Below, in pieces: positions 19,205 through 28,574 of a DNA stretch of 64,000 nucleotides. The notes under the pieces are model-generated. The model saw only the letters and a list, made by a program, of their open reading frames with translations, had not been told where the DNA came from and made no database searches. This stretch comes from Chroococcidiopsis sp. TS-821. Its GTDB lineage: Bacteria > Cyanobacteriota > Cyanobacteriia > Cyanobacteriales > Chroococcidiopsidaceae. The position numbers and the translations under genes were made by a program. The first letter of the stretch is position 1; every line of letters starts with the position of its first letter. The DNA lies in assembly GCF_002939305.1 (NCBI RefSeq), contig NZ_MVDI01000001.1:868001-932000 (forward strand). The letters are read 5' to 3'.

Positions 19205-20251
19205 ATGTCTCGTATCAAAGCACTTCAGTATTACATCCTGGCACGGTTGCTGCTTGCACCACTGATGATTTGGACGATTGTAACAGTGGTGTTTTTTCTG
19301 CTACGAGTACTTCCCTGGTTACTACAATCAACAATTGGCGATCCTGTAGATGCGGTGCTTGGAAGTCGCGCTCCAGAAAGTGTGAAGGAGGAATATCGCC
19401 AGCGCTTAGGATTAGCCGATCCATTGTGGGTGCAGTATTTGCGTTATCTTGGCAGTCTCCTTCGCTTTGATTTGGGTTCTTCACTGACGAGTCAAGGCGA
19501 AGCTGTCTGGGATACGATTGGACGACATTTTCCCGCAACAGCAGAACTTGCTGTGTGCAGCATGGCGATCGCGCTGTTAATTGGCATTACAGTAGGGATG
19601 CTAGCGGCGTCGCGCCCTAACTCTTGGCTCGATATCGGCGGACGCTTATTTGGCATTATTACTTATGCGCTACCCATGTTTTGGATGGGAATGCTGATGC
19701 AGTTACTATTTGCAGTACAACTGGGCTGGTTTCCGATTGGCGATCGCTTTCCGGCGTCTTTGTTTCCGCCCTCAGGTCCTACAGGGTTGTATACAATAGA
19801 TAGCCTGCTTGCAGGAGATTTAACAAGTTTCTTCACCGCGCTGTATTACCTTTTCTTGCCAAGTTTGACACTGGGTTTACTCTTAAGCGGTATATTTGAG
19901 CGAATTGTACGCGTCAATCTCAAGCAAACGCTGCGTGCTGATTATGTAGAAGCCGCCCGCGCCCGAGGAATTCCTGAACGGCGGATTTTAGTCGCCCATG
20001 CGCTGAAAAACGCGATGATTCCCGTGATTACCATTTTGGGACTGACATTTGCATCATTGCTTGGTGGAGCAATTTTAACCGAAGTCACATTTTCTTGGCC
20101 AGGACTTGCGAATCGACTTTACGATGCAATTTCGCTGCGCGATTACCCGACGGTGCAAGGTATACTTGTGTTTTTTGCCGTTTTGGTAGTTATTGCGAGT
20201 ATTGCAATCGATATCTTGAATGCTTATATTGACCCGCGAATTCGATATTGA
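19205..20251 (+). CDS. Oligopeptide-type ABC transporter permease (DppB/OppB-like)
   Basis: A 348-residue inner-membrane permease with six hydrophobic segments. It shows the DppB features: a long N-terminal helix (residues 12-35), a periplasmic loop (AVLGSRAPESVKEEYRQRLG), and the cytoplasmic EAA loop YVEAARARGIPERRILVAHA, which docks on the ATPase. It lies downstream of the binding protein in the same direction. Substrate is unknown; peptides, nickel and glutathione are family options. Confidence 0.88.
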   Translation: MSRIKALQYYILARLLLAPLMIWTIVTVVFFLLRVLPWLLQSTIGDPVDAVLGSRAPESVKEEYRQRLGLADPLWVQYLRYLGSLLRFDLGSSLTSQGEAVWDTIGRHFPATAELAVCSMAIALLIGITVGMLAASRPNSWLDIGGRLFGIITYALPMFWMGMLMQLLFAVQLGWFPIGDRFPASLFPPSGPTGLYTIDSLLAGDLTSFFTALYYLFLPSLTLGLLLSGIFERIVRVNLKQTLRADYVEAARARGIPERRILVAHALKNAMIPVITILGLTFASLLGGAILTEVTFSWPGLANRLYDAISLRDYPTVQGILVFFAVLVVIASIAIDILNAYIDPRIRY

Positions 20252-20331
20252 TCCTCATACTTTACGCGCAGTAAGTTCAAAAGCGTGGCACAGTGATATA
20301 TAGATGTCTACTAAGGCTTCGATAGTTGCCC

Positions 20332-20517
20332 ATGAACCGCTCAAAAATTGTTGCGATTATTACAGGTGCAATTTCCTTAATTCTGGCGATCGCCTATCTT
20401 GTCATTGTTCAAATCCTTGACTTTCGCGGTGAAATGTTACCTGCACCCACAAGTCAACTCGAGCTACCGCCTGTTGCTGTGCTTTTAATTACACCTCACA
20501 TCCATTACCAACGCTGA
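20332..20517 (+). CDS. Small single-span membrane protein conserved in cyanobacteria
   Basis: A 61-residue protein with one membrane helix, running from MNRSKIVAIITGAISLIL through AIAYLVIVQ, then the polar LDFRGEMLPAP. The N-terminal half matches, as I recall it, a short conserved hypothetical protein of cyanobacteria. The ATG at 20332 is preferred over an upstream TTG because the family begins MNRSK. It follows the permease by 80 bases and may share its transcript. Function unknown. Confidence 0.65.
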   Translation: MNRSKIVAIITGAISLILAIAYLVIVQILDFRGEMLPAPTSQLELPPVAVLLITPHIHYQR

Positions 20518-20570
20518 CGTTAACCACATTCATCGATTACGATAATGAGCGATAGCGTCTTATGTGATTT

Positions 20571-21164
20571 TTGACAATTTCCACTAACTTGCAGTTACCA
20601 GCAAATTTTACTTCTGACCAAAATTGCCAATTTGAAATTCGTGCGGCGCAAATCGAAGACGTACCAGGTTTAACGGAAATCCTCGCTGATAGCTTTCATT
20701 CGCAGGATGGTATTCTAGGCTGGACTTATCCTTTCTTAAAGCTGGGGATTTATGAGGATCTCCGCAATCGATTGCGAACTACAACAGAGCATCATATTTG
20801 TTTGGTTGCTGCGGATTGTAGTTCTAACGATCGCTTAGCAGGAATTGTCGAGTTGTCGCTGCGGTCAAAAACTCCTTTTACTAACCAACGGTTTCCCTAC
20901 ATCTCCAACTTGGCAGTTTGCCATCATTATCGCCGTCGTGGAGTGGCGCAACAGATGCTGTTAAAATGCGAACAAATCGCGCTAGCGTGGGAATACAAAG
21001 ATCTTTATCTACACGTATTAGAAAATAACCACCAAGCTCGTCAATTGTACTGTAAGTTGGGCTATCAATTAGAGCAAGTTGATTTTAGTTGGAGTCATTG
21101 GTTACTCAGACGACCGCGTCAAATTTTGCTACATAAACATCTTGAAGCAAGCTACCTTCGCTGA
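20571..21164 (+). CDS. GNAT family N-acetyltransferase
   Basis: A 197-residue acetyltransferase of the RimI-like GNAT fold. The acetyl-CoA site is YISNLAVCHHYRRRGVAQQM, with the R/Q-x-x-G-x-A signature, and the late motif is NNHQARQLYCKLGYQ. It resembles the cyanobacterial/plastid GNAT group. The substrate (protein N-terminus, lysine or small amine) cannot be told. The start is a TTG with no clear ribosome site, so the N-terminal 20 residues are uncertain. Confidence 0.8.
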   Translation: MTISTNLQLPANFTSDQNCQFEIRAAQIEDVPGLTEILADSFHSQDGILGWTYPFLKLGIYEDLRNRLRTTTEHHICLVAADCSSNDRLAGIVELSLRSKTPFTNQRFPYISNLAVCHHYRRRGVAQQMLLKCEQIALAWEYKDLYLHVLENNHQARQLYCKLGYQLEQVDFSWSHWLLRRPRQILLHKHLEASYLR

Positions 21165-21175
21165 CTATAGCTTGC
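21147..21175 (+). terminator. Possible terminator at the end of the GNAT gene
   Basis: GCAAGCTA (21147-21154) and TAGCTTGC (21168-21175) form a perfect 8-bp stem with a 13-base loop. The tail TCTTT follows. The left arm lies inside the last codons of the GNAT gene. Confidence 0.45.
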
Positions 21176-21629
21176 TCTTTCCATCGCGCGCGATCGCCAA
21201 ATGACTTGCTTGTGATTCAACTAGCAACGCATCATTTCACTGCTCTTAGAGCGCATGTGTCACTATTTTCTTACATTTTGGCAAGCTAATTTTATGCTAT
21301 CACCTAAAATAGTACTGCGATTTTCATTAAGTAGAATCGCGCTCTTTTCTGAAAGATACTGTTTTGGAAAAGTATTTTCAGGTTCGCTTGGTATAGCTTC
21401 ACAGAAAATTTACGCGAGTCCTGTCAAACTTTATTAAGACTTTAAGTTTATATCACCTTCCTCGGATGTAGCTGACAATTGTTTAGAATAAAATAAGCAG
21501 TGAATTAACACTAAGCCTGCTTTTGGTCATCCAGTCATAATCATTTGCGTTTGGGAAGCAGTAATTCTGTTTTTTTCCTTAATAACTATTAGCGTGCGAA
21601 ATACCAGAAACCTATATTTAGGAAACCAA
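21176..21629. other. Intergenic region without recognised gene
   Basis: About 450 bases with no supported coding region. One frame of 60 codons (21255-21437) lacks family features. The right part presumably carries the promoter of the next gene. Confidence 0.45.
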
Positions 21630-22190
21630 ATGGATAGCGAAAATCAGCAGCGCTACCAACAACCTCCTATAGCCTTAGCTTGCTTACCTGTGAGCAATTT
21701 TCATTTTTCAGGTTGCCATGACCAGTGTACCAGTAGAAATAACAGTGCTGACCACAGCGCTTCAGAAATTCTCAAACTACTGCGTAGTGGGCAAGTGCTG
21801 ATGGTAAATAGTCGTCGCCGCAATGGTTTAATCCTTTATAAAGGTTTCCACGCGGAGTTTGCTGGACCTGGTGCAGCAGTAGGCAGCTTTTACGATCGCG
21901 ATTGTGACTGGGCTTTACCTGTAGGAAATCTTTCCTTACTCACGCCAGAATCGCATGAGGAAAGACAAAAAGCTTATTTGATTAGGCGACAGTGGATTCG
22001 CTTGATCAAACAAATTACTGAGAAGTCGCAGCCCCAACAGCGCGTCCAAAAGATTCTAGAGCAATTTGAGCAGTATTTTGATTCTCAAACTGTAGCGCAA
22101 ATACCCGACGAAGCCTTTGCGCGATTAGTCGGCGTGCTACCGCAAACCGCAAACATTGTTCGCAGTGCGGTACGCATTTTAGAAGACTAG
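21630..22190 (+). CDS. Uncharacterised protein, probably cyanobacterial-specific
   Basis: A 186-residue soluble protein that I do not recognise. It has a Gln-rich N-terminus, a Cys/His cluster (SGCHDQCTSRNNSADHS), and a beta-rich middle with LRSGQVLMVNSRRRNGLILY and FAGPGAAVGSFYDRDCDWAL. A helical, charged C-terminal half follows from about residue 110. ATG 21630 is chosen because AGGA lies seven bases upstream; a GTG at 21594 is the alternative. It converges with hisC, with only 23 bases between the two stops. Confidence 0.6.
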   Translation: MDSENQQRYQQPPIALACLPVSNFHFSGCHDQCTSRNNSADHSASEILKLLRSGQVLMVNSRRRNGLILYKGFHAEFAGPGAAVGSFYDRDCDWALPVGNLSLLTPESHEERQKAYLIRRQWIRLIKQITEKSQPQQRVQKILEQFEQYFDSQTVAQIPDEAFARLVGVLPQTANIVRSAVRILED

Positions 22191-22213
22191 ACGATAAAGT
22201 GCAAATTTTACCT

Positions 22214-23359
22214 TTAACTGAAAGCGTCCCAGTTTTTGACAGCAGCTTCCAAGCGCGTGAGTGTACGCGAGTTTTCTGCAGGACTGCCCACCGTAATCCG
22301 CAATCCACCGCTAAGTAAACGCACAATAGTCCCACTACATCGCAGTTGCTGTGCTAAGTCAGCGAGTAATTGATTGGCTCGCACGGGATGATTAATTTGG
22401 ACATAAACAAAATTGGCAGCACTGTTATTGACTTTAAGTGCAGAGTACTGAGATAGTGCTTGAGCGAGTTTGGTACGTTCCTCACAAATAAGTGGAATAA
22501 ATTGTAGTAATAAATCGCGCTGTTGTAAAGCAAGAAGGGCAGCGACTTGGGAGAAACTTGGCAGGTTATAAGGTAAGCGAACTTTTTCCAGAATTGTCGT
22601 GATTTCTAAAGACGCGATCGCATATCCGACGCGCAAAGCGGCAAGGCGAAACGCTTTAGAAAATGTTCGCAAGACTACCCAATTAGGTTTTTGGGATAAT
22701 TCACTGACAACTGATGTTTGACTAAACTCAAAATACGCTTCGTCAATGACGACAAGGATATCTTGGGGTAAGCTACGCAGCCAATCTAACTCAGCAGCTG
22801 TTAAAGCATTTCCTGTAGGCGAGTTGGGATGAACAACAAACACCACGCGAATTGGTGGGTTATTGGTTGTTTCAATAGCGGTTTGGGCTGCAACCCAGTC
22901 GATGGCAAATTCTGAGTTGCGTTCAATGGTAATAACAGGGATTTTGAGTGTTTCTGCTAAAATGCCGTACATCGAAAACGTTGGATTGGCAACTAAAACT
23001 GAACCTTCGCCCCCAAGACAAGTTGCAATTAATAAGGAACGAATCAGTTCGTCAGAACCGTTACCAACCGAAATTTGCTTAGGTGCAATTGTGCCTTGTC
23101 GCAAATTTGCCGATTGATTGACATACTCAGCGATCGCTTCTTTCAATACCGCGTGTCCGCCATCTGGATAGCGATTTGTCTCGATCGTTTCTTGATAAAT
23201 CCAAGCAAGTTTTTGCTTTAACTCGCTTGGTAGATCGTACGGACATTCGTTTGTATCTAATCGATCAATAACTGACGTAATGGGTTTACCGTCAGTACTA
23301 TTTGGATGGGGTGTATATGAAGTCAGTTGAACTAAATCCGATCGGATAAATGGCAGCAT
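22214..23359 (-). CDS. hisC: Histidinol-phosphate aminotransferase
   Basis: HisC is the PLP enzyme that converts imidazole acetol-phosphate to histidinol-phosphate in histidine synthesis. The 381-residue protein has the class I/II aminotransferase layout: the NECPYDLP substrate motif, [14 protein letters not shown], the HPNSPTGN cofactor segment and IDEAYFEF. The Schiff-base lysine is K235 in [16 protein letters not shown]. Length is slightly above the usual 350-370. No other his genes are nearby. Confidence 0.92.
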   Translation of the reverse strand: MLPFIRSDLVQLTSYTPHPNSTDGKPITSVIDRLDTNECPYDLPSELKQKLAWIYQETIETNRYPDGGHAVLKEAIAEYVNQSANLRQGTIAPKQISVGNGSDELIRSLLIATCLGGEGSVLVANPTFSMYGILAETLKIPVITIERNSEFAIDWVAAQTAIETTNNPPIRVVFVVHPNSPTGNALTAAELDWLRSLPQDILVVIDEAYFEFSQTSVVSELSQKPNWVVLRTFSKAFRLAALRVGYAIASLEITTILEKVRLPYNLPSFSQVAALLALQQRDLLLQFIPLICEERTKLAQALSQYSALKVNNSAANFVYVQINHPVRANQLLADLAQQLRCSGTIVRLLSGGLRITVGSPAENSRTLTRLEAAVKNWDAFS

Positions 23360-23360
23360 T

Positions 23361-23396
23361 GCTAGTGGCTAGTGGTTAGTTACTAAGTTGTTAGCA
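23361..23396. repeat. CTAGTGG/TTAGTTA-type heptamer run upstream of hisC
   Basis: GCTAGTGGCTAGTGGTTAGT followed by TACTAAG and TTGTTAG is a degenerate seven-base repeat in the short spacer between hisC and the esterase gene. A like run (TTAGTAGCTAGTGGCTAGTT) lies at 19056-19075. Confidence 0.5.
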
Positions 23397-23400
23397 GCCA

Positions 23401-24030
23401 TCACACTTGACAAAACGATTGAATAGCTTGCCAAGTTTCGGGCATAACATTACCTAAAGCATGATCGCTGTCTACTTCGATTAATTGCACCCAAGAACGT
23501 TTGGCGGCAAAATCGCGGCTAACTTGGATAGGTATGACTTCATCGTGAATGCCGTGAATAATCAATGTGGGAACGGGGCGTAAGAGATGATCGTCATTGT
23601 ATTGGGGCACGTCGCGGGCGAATTCGTAACTTAAGGGTAGCGATCGCTTTTCACCGTAGTGATAAACCATTAAATACTTTTGTTGTTCCCATTGTTGGAT
23701 TTTTTCAGTTCCGAGTTGCGGTAGCCAGTGCGACAGAAAAGCAAACGCCGGGGCGAGTAAAACTAATTTTTCGACCTGCGGATGTTGTTCCGCAAGCCAA
23801 GCGGCGGTTAAGCCTCCAAAACTCGAACCAATCAAGGTAACGGGTTCATTTTTGGGTAATAGTGCTGAAACTTGCTGTAATTGGCGTGTCAGTGTAAGTT
23901 GTGTAAAATCACCTTGGTTGAGATCGGGGATTTGCAATGTATGGTGTACCTCTGCAAAGCGATCGCGGAGATAGACCGCTTTGGCGGATTGAGGACTCGA
24001 TGCAAAGCCATGGAGATAAATGAACTGCAA
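23401..24030 (-). CDS. YqiA/YcfP-type alpha/beta hydrolase
   Basis: A small esterase-like protein of about 209 residues. It has the oxyanion start FIYLHGFASSPQSAKAVYLR, a nucleophile elbow LIGSSFGGLTAAWLAEQ, an Asp in IIHGIHDEVIPI and a catalytic His in VDSDHALGN. I place the start at TTG 24030 (MQFIYLHGF), five bases beyond the stop of the upstream glutathione reductase gene. The longer frame to 24111 would overlap that gene by 77 bases and add a basic stretch foreign to the family. Substrate unknown. Confidence 0.78.
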   Translation of the reverse strand: MQFIYLHGFASSPQSAKAVYLRDRFAEVHHTLQIPDLNQGDFTQLTLTRQLQQVSALLPKNEPVTLIGSSFGGLTAAWLAEQHPQVEKLVLLAPAFAFLSHWLPQLGTEKIQQWEQQKYLMVYHYGEKRSLPLSYEFARDVPQYNDDHLLRPVPTLIIHGIHDEVIPIQVSRDFAAKRSWVQLIEVDSDHALGNVMPETWQAIQSFCQV

Positions 24031-24034
24031 CTTC

Positions 24035-25408
24035 TTAACGGAGGGTAACGAATTCTTCAGCTGTCGAAGGGTGGATGCCAACAGTGGCATCAAAATCTTT
24101 CTTCGTAGCACCCATTTTAATCGTAATCGCGATTCCTTGAATCACTTCCGCTGCGTATTCGCCTACCATGTGCGCGCCTAAAACTTTGTCAGTATTGCCA
24201 TCGACGACTAATTTCACGATTGTTTTTTCGTCGTCTCCTGTCAGCGAGTGAAATAACGGACGAAATCGCGCGCGATAGATTTGTAAGGCGTCCCCACATT
24301 TTTCTCTTGCTTGCTCTTCAGTTAAACCAACCGTAGCGGCTTCGGGGTGTGAAAATACAGCAGAAGGAACATTTTCGTGACTCATTTGGCGGCGATGATT
24401 GCCAAACTCTGTATCGGCAAACGCACGTCCTTCCGCAATGGCGACTGGAGTCAAGTTAATTTTATCGGTACAATCTCCAACGGCAAAAATGTTCGGTTGA
24501 GAGGTTTGGCTGTAGTCATCAACGGCGATCGCCGGATTTGTTGTATATCCTGGTCCTTCAACATTTGTCGGCACAATCTCGACACCTGCGTTTTCTAAAC
24601 CCAAACCATCAATATTGGGTATTCTTCCAGTTGCGGCTAGGAGTGTATCGGCAATTATCGGTTGATGTTCTCCTGATAGCGTTATTTTCAAGCCTTCAGC
24701 AACGCGCTCGACTTTTTCGACTTCCGTATTCGTGATAAACTTTACGCCGTGATGTGTCATTCCGTCTTGAATGCCAGTACGAATATCGTTATCGAAGCCG
24801 CGTAGAATTAAATCTCTGCGGATAATTTGCGTAACTTCACAACCCAATCCCCGCATAATCGAGGCAAATTCTACACCGATATAACCTGCACCCAGAATTG
24901 CGATATGTTTTGGTTGTGCTGGCAAATGGAACATCTCGTTCGAGGTGATGGCATATTCGATTCCTGGAATATCTGGCTTCACCGGACGCCCGCCGACTGC
25001 AATCAAAATCTTATGTGCAGTGACTTTGCGATCGCCTACTTCAACGGTGTGGGGATCGACCAACGTTGCGCGGTGAGGAATAAGTTCAACGCCTGCTTTT
25101 TCCAGAAATCCGACATGTAATTGCGACAGTCGCCGCACTTCTTTATCGATTGCCGTTATAAAATACTCCCAGTCAAGTTCCGTTTCACCCACGTGCCAGC
25201 CATAACCTGCGGCATTGCGAAATAGCTGGGGAAAGCGCGAACCATAAACCATCAGTTTTTTGGGAATACAACCACGGATGACACAAGTTCCGCCCACGAG
25301 GTCTTGTTCAGCGATCGCGACTTTTGCGCCGTAACTCGCCGCCCGTTTAGAAGCGGCTAAACCTCCAGAACCCGCACCAATTACAAACAAGTCGTAATCA
25401 TAGTTCAT
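24035..25408 (-). CDS. gor: Glutathione-disulfide reductase, NADPH type
   Basis: This flavoenzyme reduces glutathione disulfide with NADPH. The 457-residue protein has the FAD motif VIGAGSGGLAASKRAA, the redox pair in GGTCVIRGCIPKK (the plant/cyanobacterial form), and the nucleotide-binding ILGAGYIGVEFASIMRGLG. In the following strand arginines (IIRRDLILRGFD) fit the 2'-phosphate of NADPH. The dimer-face HPSTAEE near the C-terminus holds the catalytic His-Glu. A paralogue follows upstream at 25562-26905 on the same strand. Confidence 0.92.
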   Translation of the reverse strand: MNYDYDLFVIGAGSGGLAASKRAASYGAKVAIAEQDLVGGTCVIRGCIPKKLMVYGSRFPQLFRNAAGYGWHVGETELDWEYFITAIDKEVRRLSQLHVGFLEKAGVELIPHRATLVDPHTVEVGDRKVTAHKILIAVGGRPVKPDIPGIEYAITSNEMFHLPAQPKHIAILGAGYIGVEFASIMRGLGCEVTQIIRRDLILRGFDNDIRTGIQDGMTHHGVKFITNTEVEKVERVAEGLKITLSGEHQPIIADTLLAATGRIPNIDGLGLENAGVEIVPTNVEGPGYTTNPAIAVDDYSQTSQPNIFAVGDCTDKINLTPVAIAEGRAFADTEFGNHRRQMSHENVPSAVFSHPEAATVGLTEEQAREKCGDALQIYRARFRPLFHSLTGDDEKTIVKLVVDGNTDKVLGAHMVGEYAAEVIQGIAITIKMGATKKDFDATVGIHPSTAEEFVTLR

Positions 25409-25561
25409 TCATTTTCTCCTTTCTGTCGCACTGCCATAGCACGCGCATAAAAGTAGTAATCGGTAAAGCAATTGTTAGAAAAATCAACACTATTAGTAGC
25501 TCTCTATTACCAATTACCAGCTTTTGGATTATGTTTGTGCTTACCTATTGACTTACTTGAT

Positions 25562-26905
25562 TCAATCTAGCGTGAGAAATTCTTCTCCAGTAGTAGGGTG
25601 GATACCAATTGTGGCATCAAAATCCTCTTTTGTAATTCCTTTGCGAATTGCTACTGCTAAACTTTGAATAATATCTGCAGCGTGTTCGCCCACCATATGT
25701 GCCCCAAGTACGCGCCTAGTGTTGCTATCGACAACTAATTTCATCATCGTTGGCTCATTGCGATTGACTAGGCTGTAAAGTAGTGGTTTAAATTCAGTTT
25801 GATAACACTGCACTGCATTACCACATTTTGAGTGTGCTGCGTCTTCGGTCATTCCTACTGTAGCAGCTTCAGGACGAGCAAATACTGCGGAGGTGACGTA
25901 TTCGTAGTTGACTTTTTGTGGTTTTCCAAAGGCAGTTTTTGCAACAGCTTCACCTTCTGTTCGTGCTACAGGAGTCAATGGAACGCGGCTGATGCAGTCA
26001 CCGACGGCAAAAATATTGTCTTGAGTTGTGCGGTTGTATTCATCAACTTGAATAGCACCTTTTTCCCCAAGTTCTACTCCTGCATTTTCTAGACCAAGGT
26101 CTTTGGTGTTAGGAACGCGCCCTGTAGCGAATAAAATTGTATCTGCAGTAATTGTTTCCTCAGTATCTCCTGATAAAGTGATTTGCAACCCTTGCGCGCT
26201 TTGTTGAATTTCTTTAGCCGTAGTTTTACTAAGAAATTGAATTCCTCGTTGAATCAGACCTTTTTGTACCGAAGAACGGATATCTTTGTCAAAGCCTTCT
26301 AGAATCAATTCATCGGTGTCCATTAAAGTGACTTCAACACCAAAAGCATTCATCATACTGGCAAATTCAACGCCAATATAACCGCCACCAACGATCGCTA
26401 ATTTTTTTGGTAGTTGCTGTAGCTGAAACATCTCGCGAGAAGTAATGGCATATTCAATCCCAGGAACATCAGGTTTATTGGGGTGTCCGCCAACGGCGAT
26501 TAGGATTTTGTCAGCCGTGATTTTGCGATCGCCGATTTTGACTGTATGCGGATCGACAAATGTTGCGCGATCGCGAATGAGTTCCACACCGTTTTTGTGT
26601 AAAGTTTCTAGATAAGACTTTTGAATACTCTCAACGTGTTGGTAGGCTTTGGCGATAAATTTTGACCAGTTAAAGTTTCTTTGGCATTCACTCCAACCGT
26701 AGCTAGGTGCGATTTGGTCTTGTAGTGCCACATCAGCAGCGTAGACAATCAATTTTTTGGGGATACAACCGCGATTAACACAGGTTCCGCCAATGGCTTC
26801 TTGTTCGGCAATTGCGACGCGCTTACCGTAGCTTGCGGCTTGTTTCGCAGCGGCTAATCCTCCAGGACCTGCCCCAATAACAAATAGATCGAAGTTATAC
26901 GACAT
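25562..26905 (-). CDS. Glutathione reductase paralogue with altered cofactor motif
   Basis: A 447-residue member of the pyridine nucleotide-disulfide oxidoreductase family, close to its neighbour throughout. It has the FAD motif VIGAGPGGLAAAKQAA, the redox pair GGTCVNRGCIPKK, and the terminal HPTTGEE catalytic segment. At the cofactor-specificity strand it reads LMDTDELILEGFD where the adjacent gor has IIRRDLILRGFD. Both expected arginines are replaced by acidic residues. That pattern usually goes with NADH or with another substrate, so the name glutathione reductase is tentative. It is probably a tandem duplicate. Confidence 0.85.
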   Translation of the reverse strand: MSYNFDLFVIGAGPGGLAAAKQAASYGKRVAIAEQEAIGGTCVNRGCIPKKLIVYAADVALQDQIAPSYGWSECQRNFNWSKFIAKAYQHVESIQKSYLETLHKNGVELIRDRATFVDPHTVKIGDRKITADKILIAVGGHPNKPDVPGIEYAITSREMFQLQQLPKKLAIVGGGYIGVEFASMMNAFGVEVTLMDTDELILEGFDKDIRSSVQKGLIQRGIQFLSKTTAKEIQQSAQGLQITLSGDTEETITADTILFATGRVPNTKDLGLENAGVELGEKGAIQVDEYNRTTQDNIFAVGDCISRVPLTPVARTEGEAVAKTAFGKPQKVNYEYVTSAVFARPEAATVGMTEDAAHSKCGNAVQCYQTEFKPLLYSLVNRNEPTMMKLVVDSNTRRVLGAHMVGEHAADIIQSLAVAIRKGITKEDFDATIGIHPTTGEEFLTLD

Positions 26906-27068
26906 GAATTAATACTGTTCCCGTGCGATCGCTCTTAAGAGTACTCTGGTAGTTTTCATCATAAAATATCTCCGTTTGCCGTTGGAGACAATAGAGTTAC
27001 ATCCCTATCAACTGCTCTAGAAAATGAGTTAAGCTTTTGCCAGTCAAATTTGTCAACACATATTCAGT

Positions 27069-28574
27069 TTAAAACCACGAACGTAAAGCTCTTAATTGCG
27101 GTGTTTTTTTGACTTGGTGGGCTTGTAGTCGAGTCAGTACGTCATCTAGAATCGCGACTGCCTCACCGATGAAAGAGCCTTTATTCAACATCACGCACTC
27201 GGCACGTTCTGCCATTGCGGCATCGGTCATTTCCGCACGCGAAGGAATTCCTTTTTTTGCCATGTTTTCTAGTACCTGAGTTGCCCAAATTACAGGGACG
27301 TGAGCAGCTTCAGAGATCCAAAGCATTTCTTCTTGCATTTCCGCCATCCGCTGATAGCCAATTTCTACTGCGAGATCGCCCCGTGCAATCATCACGCCAA
27401 AGGGCTGTTTTCCTGCGGCTCGGACAATTAGTTCAGGAAGATTTTGGACGGCTTTTTGCGTTTCAATTTTGGCAATAATTCCTAACTGTGGTTGCTGGCG
27501 AGCTGCTAACTCTTGTTGCAATAGTTCAACATCTGCAGCTGTTTGCACAAAAGAGTAACCAACAATATCTGCATGGGTAGCAACAAAATCGAGATCGCGA
27601 CAATCTTTTTCGGTCAGTGCTTTTAATGTTAGGGGCGTATCAGGAAAATTAATTCCCTTGTCTGATTTCAGTTTTTTCCCTTCAGGACTCGTTTGGGTAA
27701 CTCGTAACAGGATTCCTTCTGGAACAAGTGACTCAATCTCAGTTCCAATTTCACCGTCATCAATCCACACAGTTTGTCCTGTTTTTACTTGCTCAAGTAC
27801 CTCAGGAATTGTGCAGCGCGCTTGAAAGACTACATCATGTAATGGTTTGGGGCGGTCGCGGGTTAGTAAGAGGCGATCGCCAACATACAATCGTTTGCGA
27901 TCTGCGAAAGCCATCACATCAGCTGTGCGAATTTTTGGTCCAGCTAAATCCATCAGTATTTTGCAAGCTTGTCCAGTTTCGGCTTCGGCTTTGCGGACAT
28001 GGTTCACCATTGCTTCCCATTCTGTGGATGTATCGTGGGCGCAGTTGATGCGCGCGCAGTTTGTTCCTCGCTTTAATAAGTCTTTGACCAATTCATAATC
28101 GCTCGCAGCTTCAGTAGGCAATGTCACCATAATTCGTACCCAGCGTTCAGCATGAATATCGCCGAGTAACTCTTTGGTGTGACGACGCAATAGGCGATCG
28201 CCGCGAAAAAAAGCTCTAGTAGTGGGGTGTGGTGGTACTGTCCGATCGCGACAAATCGCGCCTAGACTCGCTATTATGGCATCTAAGTTTGGTAAAACTC
28301 GCGCTTCACAACGTCCTAGTGACGATAATCCTAATGGCATCAATGCAGCTTGCACCTGTCGTAGATCGTGCTGACGTAAAGCAAGGTAGTATGCAAGATT
28401 TAAGCCACTGATTAAAAAGCTACGTTTCGATATTCTGTTGCGCCATTGATTAAATATCTTTTGTCCTTCTGCATGAACCGATTGCCGCAATTGTTGAAGT
28501 GTTTGCAGTAGAGTACGCGGGTCTGAAAAATCTAAATCTACAGTTTCTTTAATTGCGTAACTATTACTAATCAT
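27069..28574 (-). CDS. Atypical pyruvate kinase
   Basis: A 501-residue protein whose residues from about 145 match the pyruvate kinase barrel: RIMVTLPTEAASDYELVKDL, ARINCAHD, LMDLAGPKIRT, IIAKIET with the catalytic Lys, and MIARGDLAVEI. The PEP/ADP motif ATQVLENM is also present. It differs from standard enzymes in several ways. There is an N-terminal extension of about 140 residues, Ala replaces Ser in the NFSH motif, NKGSF replaces SGETA, and the C-terminal allosteric domain is missing. It may be a divergent isoenzyme or a kinase with another role. It lies at one edge of a sugar-catabolism cluster. Confidence 0.8.
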   Translation of the reverse strand: MISNSYAIKETVDLDFSDPRTLLQTLQQLRQSVHAEGQKIFNQWRNRISKRSFLISGLNLAYYLALRQHDLRQVQAALMPLGLSSLGRCEARVLPNLDAIIASLGAICRDRTVPPHPTTRAFFRGDRLLRRHTKELLGDIHAERWVRIMVTLPTEAASDYELVKDLLKRGTNCARINCAHDTSTEWEAMVNHVRKAEAETGQACKILMDLAGPKIRTADVMAFADRKRLYVGDRLLLTRDRPKPLHDVVFQARCTIPEVLEQVKTGQTVWIDDGEIGTEIESLVPEGILLRVTQTSPEGKKLKSDKGINFPDTPLTLKALTEKDCRDLDFVATHADIVGYSFVQTAADVELLQQELAARQQPQLGIIAKIETQKAVQNLPELIVRAAGKQPFGVMIARGDLAVEIGYQRMAEMQEEMLWISEAAHVPVIWATQVLENMAKKGIPSRAEMTDAAMAERAECVMLNKGSFIGEAVAILDDVLTRLQAHQVKKTPQLRALRSWF

